From an uncultured Dokdonia sp. (GTDB lineage: Bacteria; Bacteroidota; Bacteroidia; Flavobacteriales; Flavobacteriaceae), in assembly GCA_947503305.1 (NCBI GenBank), contig CANNDF010000007.1, positions 62,001 through 126,000 on the forward strand: a DNA stretch of 64,000 nt, in the 5' to 3' direction. Positions within the stretch are counted from its first letter, which is position 1. Every line of letters begins with the position of its first letter. The notes beneath the pieces are model-generated. The model had not been told where the DNA came from, ran no database searches, and was given only the letters and a program-made list of their open reading frames with translations. This document shows, in pieces, positions 54,043-62,431 of the stretch. The position numbers and the translations under genes were made by a program.

Positions 54043-54516
54043 ATGAAAAAAATAGAACACCAAACTTTCCTGAAGAATAACAATCTTGATAAGAAATTAC
54101 TCCTGGAACCGATTCAGGATAAGATTGAAATTTTTGACAGAATGCACAAACTCTTAGACACCGTTTCAGATTGCGAAAAAGGAGACCTACTGGAGCAATT
54201 GGAGGAGCTTGACCTCGAAATCCTAGAAGATATCGATGAAGAATATGCCGACAAACTAGAGTTTAACGAAATAGAAGAAGCTTTGGAAGAACAGCCTGTT
54301 CTTGAAAAAGTAATGCCTAAAAAAGAAAGCCCAAAATCAACCAACGATGAAGCTATACTTGATGAATTGGTTAAAATGGGACGTACTCAGGATATAGGGC
54401 GTTCTACATTTAAAGATTTAGGATTGAAGTCTAAACTCGGTTGGGAAACTGTTATTGGGAAATATCGTGTGGTAAGGACTAGTGTTTTTAGGTATCGGTA
54501 TTTAATAACTTCTTAA
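54043..54516 (+). CDS. Acidic backbone protein
   Basis: 157 aa. Very acidic middle (about 45-95, LEELDLEILEDIDEEYADKL) and a basic, beta-rich C-terminus (about 105-157: LVKMGRTQDIGRSTFKDLGLKSKLGWETVIGKYRV). No family is recognised. Its stop codon interlocks with the stop of the retron reverse transcriptase on the other strand (3-nt overlap), marking the cargo boundary. Confidence 0.5.
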   Translation: MKKIEHQTFLKNNNLDKKLLLEPIQDKIEIFDRMHKLLDTVSDCEKGDLLEQLEELDLEILEDIDEEYADKLEFNEIEEALEEQPVLEKVMPKKESPKSTNDEAILDELVKMGRTQDIGRSTFKDLGLKSKLGWETVIGKYRVVRTSVFRYRYLITS

Positions 54517-55586
54517 ATCGGCCAGTTTACTCTGTTAAATTGTTTAAAGTATTCTGCTGCTACATCTTTTTCAATAGAATGAACGAAAGCTATCTTACCT
54601 AGCAGCCATTCCTTAAAATTTCTGTTAGGTATGCCGGCTTTTGATAAATGATGTGTTACACCATTTTGTAAACAATGATATAAATGGTGCTCAATTTCCT
54701 TCTTAAATTTTCTTGGTACAGTAACTTTATTATTTTCTATATTCAGTCCTGTAACAAGAAATTTACCTCCTGGTTTTATAAACTTTGTTTTTCCGTGATT
54801 AATAAAAAGTTTTTCATCTCTAACAATATGGACGACTGTTTTCTTTATTGATTTTAACTTATCAATATTACCTGAAAAAGTTAAATCATCAGCGTATCGA
54901 GAATAAGATAAATTATGATTTGAAGCCAACTTACTTAGTCTCATATCTAGATTTCTACAAACCAAATTTGCCAACTTAGGACTGGTAGGTGAACCTTGAG
55001 ATACAATTCCTTCTGCTCTTAAATTTTTAGATTCTAAATATTCTAAATAATCTCGAAGAGGTTGTTCCTTTTTTTTGAAGGTTTTGAAGAAAAACAAATC
55101 TGGTTCAACTGTAAGTATTTTTGCGAATGACACCGATAAGTTTGAATGATAACCTAAACTTTTAAATATTCCGTAAATTCTTCTTTCGTTTAAAGAGTCA
55201 TAAAAACGCATCAGGTCCATTTTTAAAATGCTCTCTCCATTTATGTGAACTTTTGCATTTTCATAAATAGAAGACTTTTTATCAAATCCATAGGAATTCG
55301 AGTTTGATTCTACTTTATCAAGGATATGTATCAAAATCCATTTTTGAAGGTATTTTAAGGTATCCGTTGGAGTTTGAATAAGCCGAAAACCGCCTCTTTT
55401 TTTTCTTACTTTGAATCTCTTATAGTAATTGATTCTATCAGACTTACATATTTCCCTTAACAGTTTAATAGGTACGTCTGCTGCCAAACATAAGTGCTCT
55501 AGAGTGTAAATGACAGGAAGATTTCTAGTCTCTAATTTGTTCTTATATAGAAGTAATTCAGCTTCTAAGTCATTCTGTTGTTTCAC
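54513..55586 (-). CDS. Retron reverse transcriptase
   Basis: 357 aa from a GTG at 55584-55586. An in-frame ATG at 55634 exists, but it lies inside the a2 repeat of the ncRNA, so the GTG is preferred. Motifs: NAKVH (retron NAxxH), SQGSPTSPKLANL, the active site YADD, and VTG in FLVTGLNIENNKV, both retron hallmarks. It should copy the msd part of the RNA at 55621-55808 and stay bound to the msDNA. The effector gene lies upstream of the RNA on the same strand. It ends interlocked with the backbone gene at 54043. Confidence 0.9.
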   Translation of the reverse strand: MKQQNDLEAELLLYKNKLETRNLPVIYTLEHLCLAADVPIKLLREICKSDRINYYKRFKVRKKRGGFRLIQTPTDTLKYLQKWILIHILDKVESNSNSYGFDKKSSIYENAKVHINGESILKMDLMRFYDSLNERRIYGIFKSLGYHSNLSVSFAKILTVEPDLFFFKTFKKKEQPLRDYLEYLESKNLRAEGIVSQGSPTSPKLANLVCRNLDMRLSKLASNHNLSYSRYADDLTFSGNIDKLKSIKKTVVHIVRDEKLFINHGKTKFIKPGGKFLVTGLNIENNKVTVPRKFKKEIEHHLYHCLQNGVTHHLSKAGIPNRNFKEWLLGKIAFVHSIEKDVAAEYFKQFNRVNWPI

Positions 55587-55620
55587 TTTTTTTAATTTAT
55601 AACAGAGGAGAAATCTGAAA

Positions 55621-55808
55621 AATGGAAAGGTCATAAGGCAACTCTTTTTTAAATGAGGCGGAAGCTAAATCTAAACAACTCTCTCGGAGAGATATGTTGT
55701 TTAGAATAAGTTGAAAAGTAACTTCAACCCTGAATTTACTAATGTAAAACCATTCAAGTTTTTTATGTATTCAAACTTGAAATTTCTTGCCTTTTATGAC
55801 CTTCCATT
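55621..55808 (-). ncRNA. Retron msr-msd noncoding RNA
   Basis: A 188-nt region flanked by a1 (55787-55808) and a2 (55621-55641), which are inverted repeats with only a 1-nt and a 2-nt bulge across 20 pairs. Inside, on the minus strand, are two msr-type hairpins: 9-bp stem TTCAAGTTT/AAACTTGAA (55753-55781) and 6-bp stem GTTGAA/TTCAAC (55710-55728). A 10-bp msd hairpin follows: TCTAAACAAC/GTTGTTTAGA (55670-55705) with an inner CTCT/AGAG stem. a1 overlaps the end of the effector gene, so the RNA comes from the same transcript as both proteins. Confidence 0.85.
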
Positions 55809-57071
55809 AAATTGTTTAGGTCTGTAATCTACTTCTTTTTTTATAAAATAATTTGATTTTTCATATTCTAACTCTTGATTTTTATACTTAATAGTACGTT
55901 TTGCATCTTGATATAATAATAGTCCATATTCAGATAATATACCTTCTTCTTTAAATAATCCTCTATCTATACCAATGGTCATTATATTATCATAGTCAGA
56001 AGATATAATTCCAAGTTTTTGACAAATTACTGGTGCTTTATGACCATTACGCATCAATCTAATTATTCCATATAGAGAAAAATCTATTCTACTCACTGCT
56101 TTAAAACTGCTTTTTTTATTGTCAATATCCAGCGTAAAAAATTCCCTCTGCACATCTGAACTCGAAAACTCTTTTAGTAATGATAATTCGTGAGATAATG
56201 ATTTTCTGAAGTCTTTACTCATACTCATTTTGTCTTTACTAAACCTGGGAATCAACGGTATCCATCCATTTCTACTCGACCAGATAATAGGTAACGTATT
56301 ATTAGGTGAGCCGTAATTAAAAGAAACTAAGGCTTGTGTGTTATTGAAGCCCAATGCATCAGTATACTTAATTGTTCCATTCTTTAATTCTTTATAGTCA
56401 GTTAGTTTTTTGCCATACTCAAAACATAATTCTCGATAATCGCTATAATTTCTGTATCCAAAATAATGGGAGTCTCGTCCAAATGCTCTTTTAAATATAT
56501 TAGACTCTGGAATGTGTATTTCATCAATAAATGTGCTTAAGAATACCTTAGCTCTTCTCATAGAAGCAATCCCAATAAAAATTGTATTTGAAAATTGTAC
56601 GTCTATAAATGAAAGCTCATCATCATAGAATTTGCGAATAGAACCTCCTGAACCAGCAAAATCATCAATAAGCACAAGTATGTAATCGTAGCCATCTTCA
56701 AAATGACTACTATTTAAATGAGACACTAATTGGACTTTGGGAGAGTCTTTAAATCTCTTATAAAACGGTGTTTTTTGAAAATAGTACGCTATCATTGAAC
56801 CGCTTTTTCCAAAATCCCCAACAGGTAAAACAATGAGTCTTTGTTTTTTGTTTATTTGCTGAAATCGCTTTTCAAACGCGGTGTTTAATATACCTTCAAT
56901 TTCAAATGTATTGAATACAGATAAGTTCATCGCTATATCAATAGCCATCTTTCGCTTAGCTGGTTCGAAATTACTGAGCCATTTAATAATATCTAATTGC
57001 GTCACAGAATTTTTGAGTTTTGACTCAAGTACTTGCAAAGTAATATTATCTATATCAGTGTTTAAATTCAT
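55794..57071 (-). CDS. PRTase-HTH retron effector
   Basis: 425 aa. An N-terminal helical region (1-75) precedes a phosphoribosyltransferase-like core: VLPVGDFGKSGSMIAYYF, then the PRPP-loop signature ILVLIDDFAGSGGSI (131-145). A winged-helix domain lies at about 335-400 (YGIIRLMRNGHKAPVICQKLG). This matches retron toxins of the PRTase-HTH type (I recall type III in the Mestre classification; needs checking). Such effectors are kept inactive by the RT-msDNA complex and kill or stop the cell when phage proteins disturb it. Its last codons overlap the a1 repeat of the RNA. Confidence 0.8.
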   Translation of the reverse strand: MNLNTDIDNITLQVLESKLKNSVTQLDIIKWLSNFEPAKRKMAIDIAMNLSVFNTFEIEGILNTAFEKRFQQINKKQRLIVLPVGDFGKSGSMIAYYFQKTPFYKRFKDSPKVQLVSHLNSSHFEDGYDYILVLIDDFAGSGGSIRKFYDDELSFIDVQFSNTIFIGIASMRRAKVFLSTFIDEIHIPESNIFKRAFGRDSHYFGYRNYSDYRELCFEYGKKLTDYKELKNGTIKYTDALGFNNTQALVSFNYGSPNNTLPIIWSSRNGWIPLIPRFSKDKMSMSKDFRKSLSHELSLLKEFSSSDVQREFFTLDIDNKKSSFKAVSRIDFSLYGIIRLMRNGHKAPVICQKLGIISSDYDNIMTIGIDRGLFKEEGILSEYGLLLYQDAKRTIKYKNQELEYEKSNYFIKKEVDYRPKQFNGRS

Positions 57072-57219
57072 TCTCTAAAAGTAATAGAATATGAAAGATA
57101 GAACAATTAAGATTTAGTTCAACCTTAAAAACCACAGTAAACCTTATATAAATTTTTTATAAAAACGCTGTAAAACAACTTTCTATACTTTGCCTGTCAA
57201 ACAATTCGGCGATTGCCCA

Positions 57220-57672
57220 ATGAAAAAAACAGCATACGATTATCACGATTTACAGCAAAGTATTGATTCCCTAATTGGGAAGTTCGGACTTCAAAAAACC
57301 ATTGAAGTTATAGATAGCTTAACCAGTAATACAGAGCTTACTACTCAAGATAAAGAGAAAGTAAAACTCCTCCTCGTGTTTATCATTTCGCAAAGTATAG
57401 AGGTATTCGATTTAAAAGAAGAAAACTTCTACATAAGTACTGTACAGGAGTATCGTGAAGCACGTATGTGTTGTTATTTTCTACTCAAAAAATATACAGA
57501 TTCTAGCTACGCTAAAATTGGAGAAAGCTTTAATCAGTCTAAACGTGCCATATTGTACAACTATCATAAATGTGATGAGATTCTGTCCATCCCACAATTC
57601 TACAAGCCTTTTGTAGAGAAGTTTAAAATCCTAGAAAACAACACTATCAATTTTATAGCAAAATTGAACTAG
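57220..57672 (+). CDS. DnaA domain IV-like DNA-binding protein
   Basis: 150 aa from the ATG at 57220 (a TTG start at 57190 is less likely). Residues about 85-130 (EYREARMCCYFLLKKYTDSSYAKIGESFNQSKRAILYNYHKC) have the pattern of the DnaA C-terminal domain: AR...AMYL..., S...IG..F..R..T..., whereas no AAA+ ATPase part is present. The protein could bind an origin or DnaA boxes to control replication of the element, or act as a regulator. It is the first backbone gene after the retron. Confidence 0.6.
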   Translation: MKKTAYDYHDLQQSIDSLIGKFGLQKTIEVIDSLTSNTELTTQDKEKVKLLLVFIISQSIEVFDLKEENFYISTVQEYREARMCCYFLLKKYTDSSYAKIGESFNQSKRAILYNYHKCDEILSIPQFYKPFVEKFKILENNTINFIAKLN

Positions 57673-57675
57673 CCT

Positions 57676-58668
57676 ATGCAAGATACCATCGCCCAAGAAG
57701 TGCAAGATGCCCTTACCGCAAGCCCAGAAGAAATTAATTTTGAACAACTTCAAAACGAAGATAGCAGTCCGCTCAATCAACCTGTTATTGAAAAAGACAT
57801 AGGTGGCGAACGTCCTGTTGAAACCGAAGAAGAAAAACAAAAAAGCTGGAACGTCTGGAAACCCGACCAGGAACATAAAACGCTTGACGAATTAGAACCT
57901 GGACGGAGCGGAAATACCCAAATAGACTTTAGAAGTTCGATTGAAGCGAAGGTCGAAAAAGAGAAAGCAAGAGAACCATTAGACGCACCAGAACAAGATA
58001 TCAACGGGAACGGATTTGATACAGAAGTTGATGAAACGGTAACCGACCAAGATTTTGAAATACCACTAGCACAAGCTAACCAAGCTGCAGATGCTATTTT
58101 GGGAATGTCTAATAATGTCCTTGCAGTCGGTGGTGGATACTTCGTAAAAATTAAAAAGCATCAGGAGTTTTACGAGTTTGAAGAAATCATTCAAGTTGTA
58201 GATGAGCAAAACAAGAAGAATGTTGAGCGCATAAAACTCGACAAAGAAGACCAAGCACTTCTTAGACCGTTACTCGCTCAAGTGCTACGTAAGAAAGCAA
58301 AAAAACTCACGCCAGAACAGCAACTAATGGGTGCGATTATTTCTATTTTAATGAAAAAAGCACAGGTGGTTATGGAAGTGCGTGCAGAAAATAGTCTTCT
58401 TGAAAACCGTATTCTCGATATTGTTCGTCAGGAAAAAGGAGAAACAGAGGTTGATGATATTGAGGAGGAAGATTCTGAGGAAGCTGAAAAGAATAACGAA
58501 TATGCTTTCGCGAAAGCTAAATCAAAACAACAACCGCAACCAGAGCAAGAGTCTCTTAAACAAAAAGTAAATGAGCCTGAATCAACCATCGAAGATATCG
58601 AAGCAGAAGAAGTCGATGAAGACCTACCTATTTTAGAAGTTGCCGAAGAACAACAAAACAATTCGTAA
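57676..58668 (+). CDS. Acidic backbone protein with a conserved central domain
   Basis: 330 aa. Acidic N-terminus (1-110) with low complexity, a central folded part (about 115-265: LAQANQAADAILGMSNNVLAVGGGYFVKIKKHQEF, then LTPEQQLMGAIISILMKKAQ) and an acidic, Gln-rich C-terminus. Its stop is directly followed by the ATPase gene. Position before a packaging-type ATPase makes a structural or scaffold role possible. One exact palindrome copy is in frame (YAFAKAKSK). Confidence 0.5.
   Translation: MQDTIAQEVQDALTASPEEINFEQLQNEDSSPLNQPVIEKDIGGERPVETEEEKQKSWNVWKPDQEHKTLDELEPGRSGNTQIDFRSSIEAKVEKEKAREPLDAPEQDINGNGFDTEVDETVTDQDFEIPLAQANQAADAILGMSNNVLAVGGGYFVKIKKHQEFYEFEEIIQVVDEQNKKNVERIKLDKEDQALLRPLLAQVLRKKAKKLTPEQQLMGAIISILMKKAQVVMEVRAENSLLENRILDIVRQEKGETEVDDIEEEDSEEAEKNNEYAFAKAKSKQQPQPEQESLKQKVNEPESTIEDIEAEEVDEDLPILEVAEEQQNNS
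58504..58517. repeat. Dispersed palindrome, in-frame copy
   Basis: Exact copy encoding AFAKA in the C-terminal acidic tail of the protein at 57676. Confidence 0.85.
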
Positions 58669-59597
58669 TGGCCAGAACTATATCTAATCGCGGTCGAAAA
58701 CCTATCACTTACAAAAAGGAAGATTTAGAACGCCAACCTATGATTATGTTGGTATGTGGTGAAACAGGCGTTGGTAAGACCTACCGTAACAAACAAGAGA
58801 TTAAACATTATATGATGGACCATCTCGTGATGGGAAAGAAAGGTCGTAAAGTATTAGCTTTTGATACCAATGATGATGATTATCCACAATTCAGAACTGT
58901 AAGTCCTAATCATCTTAAAGCACTTACAAAGGTATCATCAAGACGCATTCGTCCATTTAATCCTGATGGCTCGCCTATGGATAATGACCAGAAAAAAGAA
59001 GTCATTACCAAAATTATGAAGCACTACAAAAATGGGCTTGTCGTCCTAGACGATATCGACCATTATATGACAGGTGCAAAAGGGCAATCGATGATAGGTG
59101 CATTGTGTACCGTTCGTCACAAAGGGATTGATATCGTACTTACCCATCAATCTGTTGCAAAAATTACCACCTCAGAATGGCAAAACTGCACGTGGTTACG
59201 ATTACATCATCAGGTAGATGATGTTACGCGCTATCGTGAGCGTATCCCGAAATATCAAATGGTACGCATCGCGCAACTCATTGTAGACGAGCAATACGAA
59301 TTATGTTCCAATGCTTTTGCAATGGGTAAGATTACGGAGCAACAATATAAAATTCAGAAAAGCTTTTTTGTCTACGTCAATATGCGAGAGCAGCGCATTA
59401 AAGGTTGCAGTCGTGCTGCCTTCATTAGAGCTTGTAAAAAGTTTATTGACCAGGAAGAGGGTCGAAAGGTAAAGATGCTACTTAATGAGCAGGACTTTGA
59501 AGGTAATTATATCTACAAAACCAAAAATGAAGCGATTGTAAAACTGATTTCAGAGAAACTTCGTTACCACGAAAATGGCTTGACCAGCCCTATATAG
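58668..59597 (+). CDS. P-loop ATPase, packaging/translocase type (Zot/HerA-FtsK-like)
   Basis: 309 aa, one base overlap with the previous gene. Walker A is GETGVGKT (residues 31-38) and Walker B is GLVVLDDID (about 123-131), with LTHQS after a conserved Arg-rich stretch. The size, the position of the Walker B and the 'LTHQS' end of the core fit A32-like packaging ATPases of non-tailed phages and Zot of filamentous phages. It has no membrane helix, unlike Zot. It may move DNA into a particle or between cells. Gene lies 5' to the Fic and capsid-like genes. Confidence 0.6.
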   Translation: MARTISNRGRKPITYKKEDLERQPMIMLVCGETGVGKTYRNKQEIKHYMMDHLVMGKKGRKVLAFDTNDDDYPQFRTVSPNHLKALTKVSSRRIRPFNPDGSPMDNDQKKEVITKIMKHYKNGLVVLDDIDHYMTGAKGQSMIGALCTVRHKGIDIVLTHQSVAKITTSEWQNCTWLRLHHQVDDVTRYRERIPKYQMVRIAQLIVDEQYELCSNAFAMGKITEQQYKIQKSFFVYVNMREQRIKGCSRAAFIRACKKFIDQEEGRKVKMLLNEQDFEGNYIYKTKNEAIVKLISEKLRYHENGLTSPI

Positions 59598-59741
59598 TGG
59601 AAAATATTTATCAGATTCAATTGGATAGTGGAAAATATTTATCAAAAAACAACTTTTCTAATGTTTTACTGGAAAACAATCGAATTTATTATATTGGAAA
59701 ATATTTGACAAATAAATCGTTATAGTGGAAAATATTTATCA
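59594..59741. repeat. Four 20-bp direct repeats upstream of the Fic gene
   Basis: ATAGTGGAAAATATTTATCA occurs at 59594, 59625 and 59722, with a three-mismatch copy at 59691 (ATATTGGAAAATATTTGACA). The copies form two pairs, 31 bp apart within each pair and 97 bp between pairs. The first overlaps the ATPase stop codon. A weak fifth copy may lie near 59666. They are likely operators for the HTH-containing Fic protein, or iterons. Confidence 0.85.
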
Positions 59742-59765
59742 AATTTGTGCTTTGATATTATTATA

Positions 59766-61247
59766 ATGGAAAAAAGTAAGCCGATACATCTTCAAGAAAT
59801 CATTTATGGTTCACCAGAATCTAATGTTTCGCGACAAATATCTAAACTTGAGAAAGAAGGGAAAATTAGAAAGATAGCTTCTCGCATTTATAGCAGTAAC
59901 TTAGAAGATACGCCAGAAGATATCATCCAGCGCAATATATTCCCCATTTTAGGAAATCAATATCCAGGAGCTGTATTAAGTCATCGCTCTGCTTTTGAAT
60001 TTGCACCTACATCAACAAATCAATTATTCGTCACCTACAAATACACAAAAAAGGTAAAGCTTCCAGGAATAACCATTCGGTTTATGGAAGGTTCAAAAGC
60101 CATTGAGGGTGATACCTCATTTTCTGGCGAACTTATGGTATCACAAAGAGAGCGCGCCTTATTAGAAAACTTGCAAGTCTCCAGACAAACAGGTGGAGAC
60201 TCAAAGACACTTAGCTACCCAGAAATAGAAGAGAAATTAGAAAAGATAATTCGTGTAAATGGCGAAGCCGAGTTAAACAGCGTTAGAGATAGAGCTCGTG
60301 ATATTTCAGAACAACTCGGGATGCAAAAGGAGTTTGAAAAACTGAACAAAATTATAAGTGCCTTATTAACTACGCATCCCGTTTCCGCATTAAAATCACC
60401 TTTGGCAGTAGCCAGAGCAAATAATTTGCCTTACGACCCAGCGCGTATCCAATTATTTGAAACACTTTTTAAAGCACTTAAAAAGGAAGAGTTTAAAAAT
60501 CGTGAAGAACAAAATACCACAACCAGAGCATATCGAAACTTTGCGTTTTACGAAAGCTACTTTTCAAACTATATAGAAGGTACTGTTTTTGAAATTGATA
60601 CAGCCAAACGCATCATTGCCACACAGCAACCATTGCCTGCACGTAATGAAGATTCGCACGATGTTTTAGGAACATATCAATTAGCATCCAATAAACAAGA
60701 AATGCGCGTGTTACCTTATTCTGGTGAAAACCTCATTGACATTTTAAAATACCGACACGCTATTTTGCTAAGTGCCAGAACAGATAAAAAGCCCGGTGTT
60801 TTTAAAGACAAAAACAACCAAGCGGGCAACACCTCTTTTGTAGATATGGAACTGGTAAATGGCACGCTTATACAAAGTTTTGACTTTTATAAGGCGCTTG
60901 TTCATCCCTTTGCAAAAGCGGCATACATAATGTTTGTAGTAAGTGAAGTGCATCCGTTTTTAGATGGTAACGGGCGTATGGCTCGTATAATGATGAATGC
61001 AGAATTATCCGCAGCAAACCACACTAAAATTATCATCCCAACTGTGTATCGAGAAGATTATTTAGGCGGTTTACGTAAGCTTACGCGAAATAATGACCCA
61101 GAAGTTTATATCAGGATGTTGAATCGTGCGCAAGCCTTTAGTCATACACTTCTGGGTGATGATATGGCACAAATGGAAGCGACTCTAGAAGCTAGTAACG
61201 CTTTTAAGGAGAGTAATGAAGGGGTTTTAAAAATTATAACTAAATGA
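59766..61247 (+). CDS. Fic-family protein with an N-terminal AbiEi-like winged helix
   Basis: 493 aa from the ATG at 59766. The N-terminus (about 1-150) resembles AbiEi/type IV antitoxin HTH domains (SNVSRQISKLEKEGKIRKIASRIY). The C-terminal Fic domain has SNYIEG (about 267-272), the S-x3-E-G autoinhibitory motif of class II Fic proteins, and catalytic HPFLDGNGRMAR (about 395). Fic enzymes add AMP to target proteins. The HTH probably binds the repeats just upstream. Its stop overlaps the GIY-YIG gene start by 4 bp. Confidence 0.82.
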   Translation: MEKSKPIHLQEIIYGSPESNVSRQISKLEKEGKIRKIASRIYSSNLEDTPEDIIQRNIFPILGNQYPGAVLSHRSAFEFAPTSTNQLFVTYKYTKKVKLPGITIRFMEGSKAIEGDTSFSGELMVSQRERALLENLQVSRQTGGDSKTLSYPEIEEKLEKIIRVNGEAELNSVRDRARDISEQLGMQKEFEKLNKIISALLTTHPVSALKSPLAVARANNLPYDPARIQLFETLFKALKKEEFKNREEQNTTTRAYRNFAFYESYFSNYIEGTVFEIDTAKRIIATQQPLPARNEDSHDVLGTYQLASNKQEMRVLPYSGENLIDILKYRHAILLSARTDKKPGVFKDKNNQAGNTSFVDMELVNGTLIQSFDFYKALVHPFAKAAYIMFVVSEVHPFLDGNGRMARIMMNAELSAANHTKIIIPTVYREDYLGGLRKLTRNNDPEVYIRMLNRAQAFSHTLLGDDMAQMEATLEASNAFKESNEGVLKIITK

Positions 61248-61720
61248 TTGATTGTGATTTAGGCTGTTACAATAGGCAAAAACTATTTGATAACATCCTT
61301 AAAAAAGAAACAAACTTCAATCTCACTCTTGAGACTATTACTCATTCAAATATTGGATGGTTTATTGATAAAACCATTGTTGACGGTGTCTTTCATCTCA
61401 AAGAATGGCATCTTCCTAATGAGGATAGTATTTATTTCTTGTGGCTGAAAGAAGGTTACTGTCCAATTCACGAAATCTTTCTTATGAAATGCCTTTACAT
61501 AGGTAAAGGCAAACTATCAGACAGGATTATTTCACACCTAAAACGTAAGGACTTTTCTGAAGAAATGATTGTCTACTTCTCCTTTGTAACACTCCAAAAC
61601 AGACAATCGAAATACATCGAGCAACTTCTCTTAGATATTTATAATATTCCATTAAATAAAAACGAAAATAGTGGCAATCAGAGCTTGTATGAGTATTTCA
61701 CACAATCTGAAGTTGACTAA
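61244..61720 (+). CDS. GIY-YIG nuclease-domain protein
   Basis: 158 aa. GIY-YIG motif parts: SIYFLWLKEGYC (about 61-72) and CLYIGKGKLSDRI (about 84-96), followed by SKYIEQLLLDIYN with a possible catalytic Glu. It is translationally coupled to the Fic gene (4-bp overlap). Its 3' end overlaps by 4 bp the end of the GIY-YIG gene on the opposite strand. It may cut DNA at a branch or site. Confidence 0.65.
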   Translation: MIDCDLGCYNRQKLFDNILKKETNFNLTLETITHSNIGWFIDKTIVDGVFHLKEWHLPNEDSIYFLWLKEGYCPIHEIFLMKCLYIGKGKLSDRIISHLKRKDFSEEMIVYFSFVTLQNRQSKYIEQLLLDIYNIPLNKNENSGNQSLYEYFTQSEVD

Positions 61721-62286
61721 GAATGTTTACCTACAATAGGTTTTAAATCACGAGCAAATTTGAGTTCAAATATAGAGACTAAATCGTGCATCTCTGGTTC
61801 AAAATGATAGGCGTGTAAGCGAACATCTAAGCCAAACTCTCTAGCCCAGTAAAATAGCTGCAACCCTTGCGTTCGTGCAACCTTGTAATATCCTAAATGC
61901 TGAATTACTCTTCCATAAAAGTTACGCTTCACCTTTCCTACATATAGAATACGAGAATCTTTATTATATCCTTTTTTCAAGGCAGGAACCGATTTAGAAC
62001 CTTCCAGAATTTTATAAGCTCTCATACATTCCCTTACTGAGCCTGAATCCTGAGTGGAAATAATTTCAAAGAAATATAGAACTGGACCAGTAAAATTTAC
62101 CACTTCCTCGAAAAAGACTTTGTGCTCGGGTGATTTCCTTATGTCATTATCATTCCAATCTAAAAATTCGCTGCACATAAAATCGTATTGAATATACCCA
62201 GAACTTCCATTAATCTCTACATTTTTTAAGTGGTTAGATAGTCTTCCTGCAGCTGTTTTGATTTCGTTTTCTATTTTTTCTTTCAT
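61717..62286 (-). CDS. GIY-YIG nuclease-domain protein, opposite orientation
   Basis: 189 aa from the ATG at 62284-62286 (longer starts are possible but add no conserved sequence). Motif: PVLYFFEI, then RILYVGKVKRNFYGRVIQHLG and a Glu in FELKFARDL. It runs against the plus-strand backbone, tail to tail with the related GIY-YIG gene at 61244. The 145-bp gap upstream of its start holds a variant palindrome (about 62329). Confidence 0.65.
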   Translation of the reverse strand: MKEKIENEIKTAAGRLSNHLKNVEINGSSGYIQYDFMCSEFLDWNDNDIRKSPEHKVFFEEVVNFTGPVLYFFEIISTQDSGSVRECMRAYKILEGSKSVPALKKGYNKDSRILYVGKVKRNFYGRVIQHLGYYKVARTQGLQLFYWAREFGLDVRLHAYHFEPEMHDLVSIFELKFARDLKPIVGKHS

Positions 62287-62431
62287 AAAGCACAAAATAC
62301 AATTTATATGGATTCTCGTTCCAAAGTCCCTTTCGCGACAGCGGAAAAACAACTACCTCTTCCCAACTTCGCAGTCTATCAAGGTTTAGAGACCTCGCCA
62401 AAAATTCAAAAATCAATAAACAACAAAACGA

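Noticed and set aside
54513-55634. RT as a group II intron maturase, DGR or Abi-type RT
   Set aside because: NAxxH and VTG motifs, the a1/a2-flanked RNA and the effector gene all point to a retron. No intron RNA domains or template repeats are seen.
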